A stretch of DNA of 64,000 bases from CAZYFH01 sp964646815 (lineage in GTDB: Bacteria; Acidobacteriota; Vicinamibacteria; Vicinamibacterales; UBA8438): assembly GCA_964646815.1 (NCBI GenBank), contig CAZYFH010000005.1, forward strand, positions 1-64,000, read 5' to 3'. A program made the position numbers and the translations under genes. The notes under the pieces are model-generated. The model was not told the DNA's origin. It did not search any database and worked only from the letters and a program-made list of their open reading frames with translations. Of this stretch, positions 26,180 through 36,050 are shown piece by piece (within the stretch, counting starts at the first letter, position 1; each line of letters begins with the position of its first letter).

Positions 26180-27287
26180 CGGTCGGTGTCTGTCCCTTCC
26201 GTGACGTATTCTCGCACGACCGCGAGCGCGTCGGACCATCCGCGTGCCCTAGCCGCTCCTGGGCCCACGAGACGTGTCGGGCGATGAGCGAATCCGTGCG
26301 CGAATCGCCGGTGGGCTCGAGATCACTGTCCAGCGCACGATGGGACGCCTCGGTGCCGCTGTTGCTGAGAGCCACCGCCAGGTTGCGTCGCAGCCCGCGT
26401 ATCCCGGCGCGGGACATCGCACTGCCGTCGAGCATCCCCGCGAGCGTGCTGTCCGGTGTCTTCCAGAGCGCGCTCAATTGCGGGGCGTCGAACGCGGGCG
26501 TTGGCTGCCACGCGGGATCCGCTGAGCGGGCGGGTGATGCGTTGTAGGGGCACACATCCTGACAGACATCGCAGCCGTAGACCCGTGTGCCGACATCGGT
26601 CCTGTGCTCCTCTGGGATGTCACCCTTCAGCTCGATGGTGAGATAGGACAGGCATCGCGTGGCGTCGAGCACCCATGGCTCGGGCAGCGCGCCCGTGGGG
26701 CACGCGTCGAGACAGAGGGTGCAGGTGCCACACTGGTCGAGCGCCGGCCCGTCGGGGTCGAGTGCCAGGCTACAGATGATCTCCGAGAGAAACAGCCACG
26801 ATCCCAGCTCTGGGTGAATGAGACAGGTGTTCTTACCGATCCAGCCCAAACCGGCGGATTGGGCGTAGACACGCTCCTGAACGGGCCCGGTGTCGACGTA
26901 GGCCCGCGCGTCGAACGGCTCGGCATTCGCGGACCGCATCCATGCGAGCAACGCCTCGCACCGCTGTTCGAGCACGACGTGATAATCGGCGCCCCACGCA
27001 TACCTGGAGATCTGCGCGCGGTCGGGATCGTCGACCTCGGTCGAGTACGGCCGGTTGGTGTTGTACACCGTGCCGAGCGTGACAACGGACCGAGCGGTCG
27101 GGAGCACGTTGCGCACGTCGGCGCGACGTCGTGCCGACCGGGCCATGTAGCGCATCTCGCCCGCGTAGCCACGCGCGATCCACTCGTCGAGGTATCGGAG
27201 CTCGCGATAGTCGGTGGGGCACGCGATACCGCAGAGGTCGAAGCCGATCTCATGCGCGCGGGCCTTCACGTCAGCCGATGTCAACAT
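26172..27287 (-). CDS. queG: Epoxyqueuosine reductase
   Basis: A cobalamin and iron-sulfur enzyme that performs the last step of queuosine tRNA modification, reducing epoxyqueuosine to queuosine. The N-terminal cobalamin domain has IACPTDYRELRYLDEWI and YAWGADYHVVLEQR. The two 4Fe-4S ferredoxin motifs are CGTCTLCLDACPTGAL and CDVCQDVCPYN. The C-terminal HEAT-like region is NLAVALSNSG. The 371 residues match the family. Confidence 0.95.
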   Translation of the reverse strand: MLTSADVKARAHEIGFDLCGIACPTDYRELRYLDEWIARGYAGEMRYMARSARRRADVRNVLPTARSVVTLGTVYNTNRPYSTEVDDPDRAQISRYAWGADYHVVLEQRCEALLAWMRSANAEPFDARAYVDTGPVQERVYAQSAGLGWIGKNTCLIHPELGSWLFLSEIICSLALDPDGPALDQCGTCTLCLDACPTGALPEPWVLDATRCLSYLTIELKGDIPEEHRTDVGTRVYGCDVCQDVCPYNASPARSADPAWQPTPAFDAPQLSALWKTPDSTLAGMLDGSAMSRAGIRGLRRNLAVALSNSGTEASHRALDSDLEPTGDSRTDSLIARHVSWAQERLGHADGPTRSRSCENTSRKGQTPTDD

Positions 27288-27307
27288 GCTCGCGGTTCAG
27301 GGCTTAG

Positions 27308-27381
27308 AATTCCAGGTTTCAGGTTCGACGTCATCGTGGGTGCTGGCTCCCTCGCACTTTAAACCGGGAACCGTGAACCTT
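27308..27381. repeat. Heptamer-repeat intergenic element, inverted pair
   Basis: TTCCAGG-TTTCAGG-TTC (27310-27326) and GGGAAC-CGTGAAC-CTT (27366-27381) are opposed heptamer runs of the same family as 22767 and 25550. They lie between the end of the TonB receptor and the start of queG, both on the minus strand. Confidence 0.5.
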
Positions 27382-27392
27382 CGAATGACGCG

Positions 27393-30300
27393 CTAGAAGC
27401 TATACCGAAGCCCGAATTGCATCTCGCGCGCGTTCATAGCGCTGAAAATCCGGCCGAAGTTCGGCGAGCCGAAAAACCGGTTCGGCACATCGAAGTTAGC
27501 GCGGTTCAAGGCATTGAAGATCTCCCAGCGGAACTCGAGGCGCCCTCTGTCTCCGACCAGCCAATCCTTCTGCAGCGACACATCGACGTTGGCGTACCCC
27601 GGTCCGATCACCGGATTGCGCGGCGCGTTGCCGAACGTCAATGCGCGCTGCAGGGCAAACGCACCGGTGTTGAACCAGCGTCCGGCGCCGCGCTGACTGC
27701 TCGGAAGATTCGGGTCGCCGATCAGGTCGGGCCGTTGCGCTGGACCCGCTCCGATGTTGGCGCGATCCTCGATGAGGCTGATCGTAAAGGGCGCGCCCGA
27801 CTGGGCCGTGATGATGCCGCTGAGGCGCCAGTTACCGAACACCCCTTCGCGCCAGCCACCGCGGCCGCGATACAGCGGCAGCTCGACCGTGCCGCTGCCG
27901 ACAAACTGGTGGCGGTGATCGAAGCTCGACCGCGCAATCTCACCGGGAAAGATGTTGCGCACATCCTGTGGCACGTTCGGTTCGAACGCCGTCGGCCCCG
28001 GGCTCGACGCGTCGTCCTTCGACTGCGACAGCGTGTACGACACATCGAACGATACGTTGTTCCGCAGGTACCGTGCCGTCTTGAACGTGACGGCGTGGTA
28101 GATCGACGTTCCGTCGAATCGGATGGCGCGGATTCCAGCGAGCTCGGGAATCGGTCGGCGCGGGCTGATGGGCCCGCCGCCTGGCTCAGGCACGTTGTGC
28201 ACAGTTGCGTTGTCGGCGCCGCGCGTGTAAGACCCCATGTAGAGCACTTCAAACACGGTGCCGGGCATCGTCTCCGTCTGGATGCCACCGCTCCATGTTT
28301 GCGTGTACTCGACCTTGTAGTCGTGGTCCATGATCGTGCCACCGACATTGCCGGTGGTGTCGCTCGTGAGGATCGAGCCCGTCGTGAAACGCGGGGCGAA
28401 CTGGTCCGTCTGCACGTCGACTTGCTTCAAGAGAAAGAACGGCAGGTTGCGCGTGAACGCCGTTTGCACGCTGTACGCCCACTGATTCAGGAAGATCCCA
28501 TAGCCGCCGCGGATGACGGTCTGGCTCTCGTCACCGGTCGTCAGCGCGAAGCCGAGGCGCGGCGCGAATCGCTTCCGGCTGGGCCGCAACAGGCTCCGGT
28601 CCCACCCGATCTCGGCAGAAGTGACCCACGGAATGGGAATGAGCGGCAGCAGCGCGGCGGCCGCGGACGAGATGTTGCCTGCCTCATCGCTGGCAATCAC
28701 GTAGCGGCCGCCAGGTACAGACAGATCGATCGACGACAGACGGTTGTCGACATCCGTCATGTGCTGGTTGATCTCGTACCGCAACCCGACGTTGACCGTC
28801 AGGTTGTCACGAGCCCGCCAGTCGTCCTGCGCATAGACATGCAGCCAGTTCGTGCGGGCGTCCTCATCCCCCCGACCACCGATGCCGGACTGCGCTTGCG
28901 CGGGGTAGCCAAGCAGGAAGTCTGCGAACGGGTTGCCGCTGAACCGTCCCGTGTAGACGAACCGGCCGCGCGCCGTGTCGGCGTCTTCGGGTCTGAACCG
29001 CAGATGAAACCAGTAGCCGCCGAACTTCAATCGGTGCGCGCCGCGGTCGATCAGAAAGTTATTGTAGATCTCGACGTGGTCGTTCCGTCGAAAGATGAAA
29101 CTCGTTGGGTCGCCCATATCGCTGTAGAAGCCAGCGGTGTTGATCTGCGGGAACCCCACGTCGCGCGGGTCGCGCGTGACGCCCTGGAGCCCGACCAAGC
29201 CCGCAAAGTCGACGCCTCGATTCAGGCTCGCCTGTCCCCCGTCCACGCTCATCCAGCCGACTCGCAGTTCGTTCAACATCGTGGTCCCGAACGTGTGCGT
29301 GTAGCTGGACCCGATGTTGTGCGCGCGCGTCCCCAGCGTTCGCCCAAAACCGGGCACAAGGGACTCCTGCTGCACGCTGGTCCCGAACGGTTGCACGTCG
29401 TAGGCATCGAAACTGCTGTAGCGGACAAACATCCGGTCGCTCGGACCGAAGCGGTGGTCGACGCGGGCGCTGAACTGATCGGCCTGGCGGTCGAGCGTCT
29501 CGACCGCGGTCAGGTTCTGGACCTCACCCGGTCCGGACGGCAGCGGCACGTACTCGAGAAACGCCGCGGCGATGGGATCGATACGGTCACGCGGGATCTC
29601 GTTGCCGGCAAAGAACGACCCGCAGGCCCCAGTTGCCGCATTGCGCGTCAACGGATCGCACACTGGCGAGAAACCGGACAGATCGCCACCCCGCACGGCA
29701 CCCGAGGGGACCGAGAATGTCCGGGTCAGCGAGCGGTTCGTCCGCTGGCCTTCGTAGCTCACGAAGAAGAACGTGCGATCCCGTGCCAGCGGGCCGCCGA
29801 GCGTGCCGCCGAATTGCCCTTGGTCCAGTGGGGGAATCGGCTCACTGCGTGAATCGAAGAAATTGCGCGCGTCGAATCGCTCATCCCGCACGAAGGTAAA
29901 CACGCTGCCGCCGTACTGGTTCGCCCCCGACCGGGTCGCGACGTTGATCAGCGCCGAGGCCTTACCGCCGAACTCGGGAGGGTACATCGACTTCTGGATC
30001 TTAAATTCCTGAATGGAGTCGACCGATGGGTTGATGACCAGATTGTTGAAGAGCTCGTCCGTGATCTTGACGCCGTCGAGGAGGTAGATGTTGTGACCGG
30101 CGCGCTGTCCGCCGACGTTGGGCAGCGGTCCCGCCTGCTGCAGCGCGGCGCCACGCGTGCCGCCTGGCGGGATCACCACGGCGTCGCTTAGTTGCGCGAG
30201 TTGGAGAAACTGGCGGCCATTGAGCGGGATTTGCACGACCTCCCGGTGCTGGATGACATCGTTGATCTCTGCCGACGTGGTTTGCAGCATCGGAGCGGTC

Positions 30301-30725
30301 GCGAGGACGGCCACTGCTTCGCTTATCTGGCCGAGGTCGAGATCGAACTGCAGGTCGAGCGTGCGGCCGATCTCCACCACCACACCTGTTTGGATCGCGC
30401 GGCGAAAACCCGGCAGCTCGACGGCCAGATCCCACACGCCGATCGGCAACGCGGGCATGAAGAAGCGACCGTCGGCGTCGGTCACCCGTTCGACGGTCAA
30501 TCCACTGGCGGGATGCGTGGCGACCACGGCCGCGCCCGGCAGGACCCCGCCGGTCTCATCACGAACGACGCCACCGATTTCCCCGTTATTGGTCTGGCCA
30601 TCAACCTGGGCGGCCGCACCACTCAAGACGGCGATCGCAACGATGCCTCGCGCCAAGCGTCTGCCACAGGCCCTGACACGACTCACGCTCCCCGCTGTCC
30701 TGTTGCGCACGCCCACACCAGCCAT
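27393..30725 (-). CDS. TonB-dependent receptor, Oar-like, with N-terminal carboxypeptidase-regulatory domain
   Basis: A large outer-membrane receptor of about 1110 residues that imports a ligand, or handles secreted protein, powered by TonB. A signal peptide (GIVAIAVLSGAAAQVDGQ) is followed by a carboxypeptidase-like beta sandwich (GEIGGVVRDETGGVLPGA to RFFMPALPIG). A plug domain follows (REVVQIPLNGRQFLQLAQL, GGQRAGHNIYLLDGVKITDE), and then a long barrel closing with MQFGLRYSF, a terminal phenylalanine as in Omp proteins. ATG 30725 was chosen; the frame stays open to 30806 but that part overlaps the upstream barrel gene. Such receptors are very numerous in Acidobacteriota. Ligand unknown. Confidence 0.92.
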   Translation of the reverse strand: MAGVGVRNRTAGSVSRVRACGRRLARGIVAIAVLSGAAAQVDGQTNNGEIGGVVRDETGGVLPGAAVVATHPASGLTVERVTDADGRFFMPALPIGVWDLAVELPGFRRAIQTGVVVEIGRTLDLQFDLDLGQISEAVAVLATAPMLQTTSAEINDVIQHREVVQIPLNGRQFLQLAQLSDAVVIPPGGTRGAALQQAGPLPNVGGQRAGHNIYLLDGVKITDELFNNLVINPSVDSIQEFKIQKSMYPPEFGGKASALINVATRSGANQYGGSVFTFVRDERFDARNFFDSRSEPIPPLDQGQFGGTLGGPLARDRTFFFVSYEGQRTNRSLTRTFSVPSGAVRGGDLSGFSPVCDPLTRNAATGACGSFFAGNEIPRDRIDPIAAAFLEYVPLPSGPGEVQNLTAVETLDRQADQFSARVDHRFGPSDRMFVRYSSFDAYDVQPFGTSVQQESLVPGFGRTLGTRAHNIGSSYTHTFGTTMLNELRVGWMSVDGGQASLNRGVDFAGLVGLQGVTRDPRDVGFPQINTAGFYSDMGDPTSFIFRRNDHVEIYNNFLIDRGAHRLKFGGYWFHLRFRPEDADTARGRFVYTGRFSGNPFADFLLGYPAQAQSGIGGRGDEDARTNWLHVYAQDDWRARDNLTVNVGLRYEINQHMTDVDNRLSSIDLSVPGGRYVIASDEAGNISSAAAALLPLIPIPWVTSAEIGWDRSLLRPSRKRFAPRLGFALTTGDESQTVIRGGYGIFLNQWAYSVQTAFTRNLPFFLLKQVDVQTDQFAPRFTTGSILTSDTTGNVGGTIMDHDYKVEYTQTWSGGIQTETMPGTVFEVLYMGSYTRGADNATVHNVPEPGGGPISPRRPIPELAGIRAIRFDGTSIYHAVTFKTARYLRNNVSFDVSYTLSQSKDDASSPGPTAFEPNVPQDVRNIFPGEIARSSFDHRHQFVGSGTVELPLYRGRGGWREGVFGNWRLSGIITAQSGAPFTISLIEDRANIGAGPAQRPDLIGDPNLPSSQRGAGRWFNTGAFALQRALTFGNAPRNPVIGPGYANVDVSLQKDWLVGDRGRLEFRWEIFNALNRANFDVPNRFFGSPNFGRIFSAMNAREMQFGLRYSF

Positions 30726-30783
30726 GCACTCTAAACGAGCGCTACTCACTGATGTCGCATCCGTGGCGCCAGTTCTCGTGGCG

Positions 30784-31964
30784 CTAGTAGAACTTGCGGG
30801 TGACATTGAATCCGATGAACCAGTCTCCGTTGTTCGCTCCCTGCACGACCTGCGCGGGCGTGGCGCCCAGGCCGTTGGAAATGTTCACCTGGAACAGGTG
30901 TCCACCGACGCGCTTCTCGACACCGACACTCACATGGTCGTCGCCGTTGTCGAAGCCGATGAGCCGCGGCACGTACTCCCCGGTCACATAGACGGTGTCC
31001 AGCATTCGGATGCGCGAGCCGAGCCCAGTACCAGCGTGTGCTCGTCGTCCGAGGCGAACCCCGATTCGGGATGGAACAGTGCCTTGTTCGCGTTTCCTAT
31101 CCAGATGGGCTCGACATACACCGCGCCCCGTTCAGACAATCGCTTGGAGAACACGGCACCGACCGCCGGCGAGTATTCCTCCTTGAAGTTGTCGAACGCC
31201 TCGATCGAGACATACGCGTCGAGACCGATCCCCGGGTCGTCGCGCTGCCACAACACGTTGTAGCGCCCAAAAATCTGAACGTTGCGGTTGTTGTTCCGGT
31301 AGACGCCGACCTGAACGCCGGGTGCGAGCCCGTAGCGCAGCTCCAACCCGATGAGCGCCGGCGAGTCGAAGCCGAAGAAATCCTCGAGCAGATTGCCGTA
31401 TCCGGGGCCGCCATCCAACGGCCGCGAGAAGCGGTGCGTCAACCGAAACGCGAATGAATTCCGCGGCAGGCGGAGCGTCATCGGGAGCGTGATTAGGTTG
31501 AAGTCGGGCTCGACGACGTCGACCTCGAGGTCGGACACGCGGTCCGCACCACCCGGCGTATCCTCGCGAGCGTCTACGGTGAGAACGCCGCTCATGTTAC
31601 TGTGTCCGCTCCCGCAGAACACCGCACAGGTGAAGCGATACCGGCCGGGGGCGTCCGCCACGAACTCCACCGTCACCGCATCCCGGTCGGGCCGTGCGAC
31701 CGCCCGCACCCCCAGCGCGGCGATGGCGATCCCGTGCGGCACATCGACCGCCCGGAGCGTCAACCGCACCGTGTCTCCGTGCGCGACCTCGATCTCGCTC
31801 GGCGTGAACTAGAACCATTCGGCCACTACGGTGATTTCGTGAATCCGGCTATCGAGTTGTGCCGGGTCGTCGAACGCCGTCGCCGTCCCCGCGCACATCC
31901 CGAGTACCAACAGCCCGACCGCACGGGGCCACCAGTCACGTCGCCGACACGTTCGTGCCGTCAT
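30784..31964 (-). pseudogene. CuA-like cupredoxin / outer-membrane beta-barrel (DUF5777-like) fusion, two disruptions
   Basis: The ATG at 31964 overlaps the lpxB stop (ATGA) and starts a signal peptide (AVGLLVLGMCAGTATAF). The frame then hits TAG at 31811-31809 inside EWF*FTPSEIEVAHGDTV. The family usually has lysine there, so one base change (AAG to TAG) explains it. Next comes a cupredoxin domain with CAVFCGSGHSNM, the C-3-C-3-H-2-M spacing of a CuA site. A beta-barrel domain follows, ending NVTRKFY. A 5-bp tandem duplication (GAGCC GAGCC, 31016-31025) shifts the frame before MLDTVYVTGEY. Removing five bases gives LVLGSRIRMLDTV. Confidence 0.75.
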
Positions 31965-33115
31965 CCCTGCCCCATCCCTCTTGCCACGCTCAAAACCCGC
32001 TCCGCCGCCCGCCGACTCGCGCCCGCCGCGCCGAGCTTCGCGCGCACCTGTCCGAGCGCGGCGCGCGTGCGCGCCGCGCGCGCCGCGTCGGTCAGAAAAC
32101 TCACCGCCTCGTTTGCTACAGCCTCGGGCGTGAACGCATCCTGAATCAACTCTGGCACAACGCGTTCTCCGGCAATCAGGTTCACCATCCCGACGTCGTC
32201 GACGTGCGAGAATGCCTTCACCATTCGATACGTGAAGGTCGACAGGCGATACACGATGACCATTGGTCGTTGGTGGATTGCCGTCTGCACGGTCGCCGTG
32301 CCGGACGCGGTCAAGACGACGTCCGAGGCCGCCAGGACGTCGTCGGTCCGTCCTTCGACCACTACCAGCGGCGGACCGACGACGCTGGCGAGCGGCGCAA
32401 ACAGCGAGTTGTCGAGATCCGGTGCGCGTGCGACGACGAACTGCGTTCCGGGCACGCGCTCGCTGATGTCACGTGCCGCGCGCGTGAGCCCGGGAAGAAT
32501 CGCCGTGAGCTCGTTCGGGCGACTCCCTGGCAACAGGGCGACGGTCGGAGCCTCGGGCCGAAGCCGATGCGCGGACAGAAACGCCTCGCGGTTCTCGGTC
32601 GGCGCGGAGAGCTCGAGTAACGGGTGTCCCACGAACTCGACCGAGATGCCCGCATCGCGAAGCATCGGCTCTTCGAACGGGAAGATGACGAGCGCGCGGG
32701 TGACGAGGCTTTTGAGGGTGCGCAGCCGGCCACGTCGCCAGGCCCACACCTGCGGCACGATGTAATACACGACCGGGATCCCGAGCGAGCGGACGGCGCG
32801 CGCGAGGCGAAAGTTGATCTCGGGAAAGTCGATCGCCACGAACACGTCGGGCCGCTCTGCCGCGGCGCGCGCGACGAGTCGCCGATAGATGGCATACGAC
32901 CGCGGCAACACCGCCAAGGCTTCAGAGAGTCCGGTGACCGTCAAACCGCGATAGTCGGCGACCAGGTCCGCGCCACTCGCGCGGAGTCGTTCGCCGCCCA
33001 GCCCGAAGACCCTCGTCTCGGGGTCCGCTGCCCGCAACGCGCGCGTCAGCGCGCCAGCGTAGAGATCGCCGGAAGGCTCCCCGCACGAGATCAAGATGCT
33101 AGGCAAGGACGGCAC
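31961..33115 (-). CDS. lpxB: Lipid-A-disaccharide synthase
   Basis: A membrane-associated GT19 glycosyltransferase joining UDP-2,3-diacylglucosamine and lipid X to form the lipid A disaccharide. It shows the organism makes LPS. The N-terminus ILISCGEPSGDLYAGAL is diagnostic, followed by VFGLGGERLRASGADLV, FVAIDFPEINFRLA, YYIVPQVWAWRRGR and the acceptor/donor block ASGTATVQTAIHQRPMVIVYR. The 384-residue length is normal. It lies downstream of the M16 pair, with 26 bases between. Confidence 0.96.
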   Translation of the reverse strand: MPSLPSILISCGEPSGDLYAGALTRALRAADPETRVFGLGGERLRASGADLVADYRGLTVTGLSEALAVLPRSYAIYRRLVARAAAERPDVFVAIDFPEINFRLARAVRSLGIPVVYYIVPQVWAWRRGRLRTLKSLVTRALVIFPFEEPMLRDAGISVEFVGHPLLELSAPTENREAFLSAHRLRPEAPTVALLPGSRPNELTAILPGLTRAARDISERVPGTQFVVARAPDLDNSLFAPLASVVGPPLVVVEGRTDDVLAASDVVLTASGTATVQTAIHQRPMVIVYRLSTFTYRMVKAFSHVDDVGMVNLIAGERVVPELIQDAFTPEAVANEAVSFLTDAARAARTRAALGQVRAKLGAAGASRRAAERVLSVARGMGQG

Positions 33116-33141
33116 AATGGAACCAGCGGTCGCCCGGCGTT

Positions 33142-34641
33142 CTAGGGCGCGACGCCGGTGGGCCGCTTGAGGTCGGCCGACGAGAGATCGAGCTGTGATT
33201 GGGAAATAACTTCGAACCGATCAAATCCCACCCCTGCGAGATCGTCGACGAACGTCGAAGCGTCGCCCACTAGCACGATGGAGAGGTTACCCGGCTTCAA
33301 GTAGGCCCGCGCAACACGCTGAATATCGCCCACCGTCACGCCGTTGATTCGCTCCGGATAGGTCTCCAGTTCGTCGAGATCGAGACCGAAGAGGATAGCC
33401 TCGAGCACCTGGACGGCGATGGCATTCGGAGTCTCGAGGGCGATGGGAAAGTTGCCCGCCAGGTAGGCCTGCGCGCCCTGAAGCTCGCGCTGGGTCACCG
33501 GCTCTCGCTGCAGCCGGGCAATCTCGTCGACCGTGAGTCGCAGCGCCTCGGCCGTCGCGACCGACCGTGTATCTGTCGTGGCCATGAAGTCGCCGGCGCT
33601 CCGTCGCGCGGCCGTATCGGCCGACGCCGCGTAGGTCAGCGACCGCTCCGTCCGCAACACGCCGCCGAGCCGATTGCCACCCTCGCCGCCGAGGATCTTG
33701 ATCGCGACATCAAACGCCAGAAAGTCAGGATGCGCGCGTGGCAAGGCGAGGTGTCCAGCACGGACGGCCGTCTGGACCGCACCAGGCCTGTCGACGACAA
33801 TGAGGCGTCGGGTCGGCGCCGGCGCTTCGTCCGTCGGCGCCTGGGGCAGATCGCCGCGCGCCCAATCACCCAGCGCTCGCTCCGCGCCCGCGAACGCCTC
33901 CTGTGCCGTCACGTCCCCGACGATCGCGAGAACGGCGTTATTGGGCATGTAGTGAGCGACGTGGAACGTGACGAGTTCCTCGCGGCCGATGGCCCGCACG
34001 GACTCAGGGGTCCCGTTGTGCGGCATCCCGTACGGATGGAATCCGTAGACCAGGCGGTTGAACACGACGCTGGCGAGGTAGCCCGGGTCGTCGTAGCTCA
34101 CCTGCATCCCGGAGAGCACCTGCTGCCGCTGGCGCTCAAGCTCAGTTGCCGAGAACGCGGGGTGGCGCGCCACGTCGGACAACAGGTCAAGTGCCAGGTC
34201 GAAGCTGTCGCTCATGACAACCGTGTTGACGAAACTGAGGTCGCTGGCCGCGCCGACGGCGAGCACACCGCCCACGTAGTCGATCTGTCGCGCGATCTCC
34301 TGTGCCGACCGTGTGGTCGTCCCCTGATCGAGGAGCTGGGCCGCCATTGCCGCGATCCCGGGGGTCCCGGCGGGATCACTCGAGGCGCCGGCCCGCACCA
34401 GTAACCGCACGTTGACGGCAGGCTGCTCGTGGTGTCCGACGAAGACGACCTGGAGGCCGTTGTCGAGGGTGCGAACCTCGTATTCGGGAAAGATGATGTC
34501 GGGCTCGAGCAGCGGCGGGGGCGGATCCTCGCTGGGCCAATCGATGCTGCCGGCGGGCTCCCACGTACTGCCGCGCTGCGCCGCCGCAGGCGCCGCAAGC
34601 GCGAGGACGCAGACCAAGCTCACGGCCAAGCGCCGCGTCAT
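33142..34641 (-). CDS. M16 family protein, non-catalytic subunit
   Basis: A secreted 499-residue protein with the two-lobed M16 (insulinase/processing peptidase) fold. The zinc motif HxxEH expected after GTPGIA is replaced by AAMAAQLLDQG, so it should not bind zinc. This matches the inactive partner of heterodimeric M16 peptidases. R/Y-type substrate residues are in the C-terminal lobe (RLGGVLRTERSLTYAASA). Its ATG overlaps the stop of the catalytic partner gene (ATGA), so equal amounts are expected. Confidence 0.9.
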   Translation of the reverse strand: MTRRLAVSLVCVLALAAPAAAQRGSTWEPAGSIDWPSEDPPPPLLEPDIIFPEYEVRTLDNGLQVVFVGHHEQPAVNVRLLVRAGASSDPAGTPGIAAMAAQLLDQGTTTRSAQEIARQIDYVGGVLAVGAASDLSFVNTVVMSDSFDLALDLLSDVARHPAFSATELERQRQQVLSGMQVSYDDPGYLASVVFNRLVYGFHPYGMPHNGTPESVRAIGREELVTFHVAHYMPNNAVLAIVGDVTAQEAFAGAERALGDWARGDLPQAPTDEAPAPTRRLIVVDRPGAVQTAVRAGHLALPRAHPDFLAFDVAIKILGGEGGNRLGGVLRTERSLTYAASADTAARRSAGDFMATTDTRSVATAEALRLTVDEIARLQREPVTQRELQGAQAYLAGNFPIALETPNAIAVQVLEAILFGLDLDELETYPERINGVTVGDIQRVARAYLKPGNLSIVLVGDASTFVDDLAGVGFDRFEVISQSQLDLSSADLKRPTGVAP

Positions 34642-36050
34642 CGCGCGCCCCCACGCCGCGACCCTCCGAGCGATCGGCCACGAGACCCACGCGGCAGGAT
34701 CGTCAGCACGAGCCGGTTCTCGTCCCGAAAGTAGGTTTGCGCCACCCGCTGCACGTCGTCCTTCGTGATGTTCATGAAGATGTCGAACTCGGCGTCGGCC
34801 GTCGTGATGTCATCATGGATGACTGCCGCGTGTGCGAGGTGCGAGGCCTTCTGGTCGTTCGTAATTCGACCGATCACATAGTCGCGCGCGAACTGGTTCT
34901 TGGCCCGCTGGACCTCATCGTCGCTCGGCGGCTCCGCCTTGGCGTTGTTCAGCTCCGCGATGAGGGCGGCGGCGGCCTCCTCGGGCGTGCGTCCGGGCTG
35001 CACGAGCGCCACCGCATAAAACAGGTTCGGATCTTCGATGATGGTCTGTTGTCCGAACGCCGACACCGCCACTTGCTGCTCGTAGACCAGCCGCCGGTGA
35101 ATCCGCGAGCTCTGACCGTCCGACAAGATCTTGCTCAGGATGTGCAACGGGTACGCGTCCGGGTGACCGTCGTAGGTAATCGGGTACGCAACCACGACCG
35201 CCGGCAACGGCCAGTTGTCGGCCTCGACGGTCACGCGCCGTTCGCCGGTCGGCGGCGGCTCCCGCGGAATCTCGCGAGGTACCGGCTTCATCGCCTTCGG
35301 GACGCGTCCAAAGTAGTGCTCGATCATCTGGAGCGCCTCGTCGGACACGAAGTCCCCGACGAGCGTGAGCGTGGCGTTCTCCGGTACGTAGTACGTGTCG
35401 AAGAACTCCTGCACGTCCTCGATCGCGGCGGCCTCCAGATCGGCCATCGAACCGATCGCCGTGTGTTTGTATGGGTGCGTCGTGAAGGCGTGGTCGTAGA
35501 TGATCTCTGGCAGCAATCCGAACGGCTCGCTCTCGTAGCGCCAGCGCCGTTCCTCCTTCACCACTTCCCGTTCGGATTCGAAGGTCGTTTGATTAATGCG
35601 GAGGGTGGCCATCCGATCCGCCTCGAGCCAGAGCATAAGGGGCAGATACTGCGCCGGCACAGTCTCGAAGAACACCGTGGCGTCCTCGGTGGTGTAGGCG
35701 TTGCCGTCGCCGCCGACCTGCGACACCATCGTGAGATGCTGGTCGGAGCGGACGTTACGCGACCCCTTGAACATCAGGTGCTCGAACAGATGCGCGAACC
35801 CTGTCCGACCGGCGGGCTCGTTCTTCGACCCGACGTGATACCACAGCTGCAGGTTGACGATCGGTGTCGAGTGATCCTCGGACAGGATCACAGTGAGTCC
35901 GTTATCGAGCGTGGTGAGGGAATAGTCGAGTTTCGTCGGGCGTACCGCCGTGTCTACGGCGGCCGGTCCAATCGCGAGCACGATCGTAGCCACGATCGCG
36001 GCGCGGCGGACACGCGTCGATATGCGGAACGCGAGCGGGATGCACGGCAT
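34638..36050 (-). CDS. M16 family zinc peptidase, catalytic subunit
   Basis: A secreted 470-residue zinc peptidase. The inverted zinc motif is AHLFEHLMF (H87, E90 catalytic base, H91), and the third ligand is a glutamate in ESEREVVKEERRW. The C-terminal lobe has ILSDGQSSRIHRRLVYEQQ. It forms an operon with the inactive partner downstream and probably degrades peptides in the periplasm. The signal peptide is IVATIVLAIGPAAVDTA. Confidence 0.93.
   Translation of the reverse strand: MPCIPLAFRISTRVRRAAIVATIVLAIGPAAVDTAVRPTKLDYSLTTLDNGLTVILSEDHSTPIVNLQLWYHVGSKNEPAGRTGFAHLFEHLMFKGSRNVRSDQHLTMVSQVGGDGNAYTTEDATVFFETVPAQYLPLMLWLEADRMATLRINQTTFESEREVVKEERRWRYESEPFGLLPEIIYDHAFTTHPYKHTAIGSMADLEAAAIEDVQEFFDTYYVPENATLTLVGDFVSDEALQMIEHYFGRVPKAMKPVPREIPREPPPTGERRVTVEADNWPLPAVVVAYPITYDGHPDAYPLHILSKILSDGQSSRIHRRLVYEQQVAVSAFGQQTIIEDPNLFYAVALVQPGRTPEEAAAALIAELNNAKAEPPSDDEVQRAKNQFARDYVIGRITNDQKASHLAHAAVIHDDITTADAEFDIFMNITKDDVQRVAQTYFRDENRLVLTILPRGSRGRSLGGSRRGGAR

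Noticed and set aside
27417..29852. An 811-codon open frame on the plus strand
   Set aside because: It lies entirely antisense to the TonB receptor. It is rich in Arg, Val and Asp with no domain, signal or ribosome site, typical of high-GC shadow frames.
30784..31005. A separate 73-residue protein
   Set aside because: It is the C-terminal barrel end of the gene starting at 31964, put out of frame by a 5-bp duplication.
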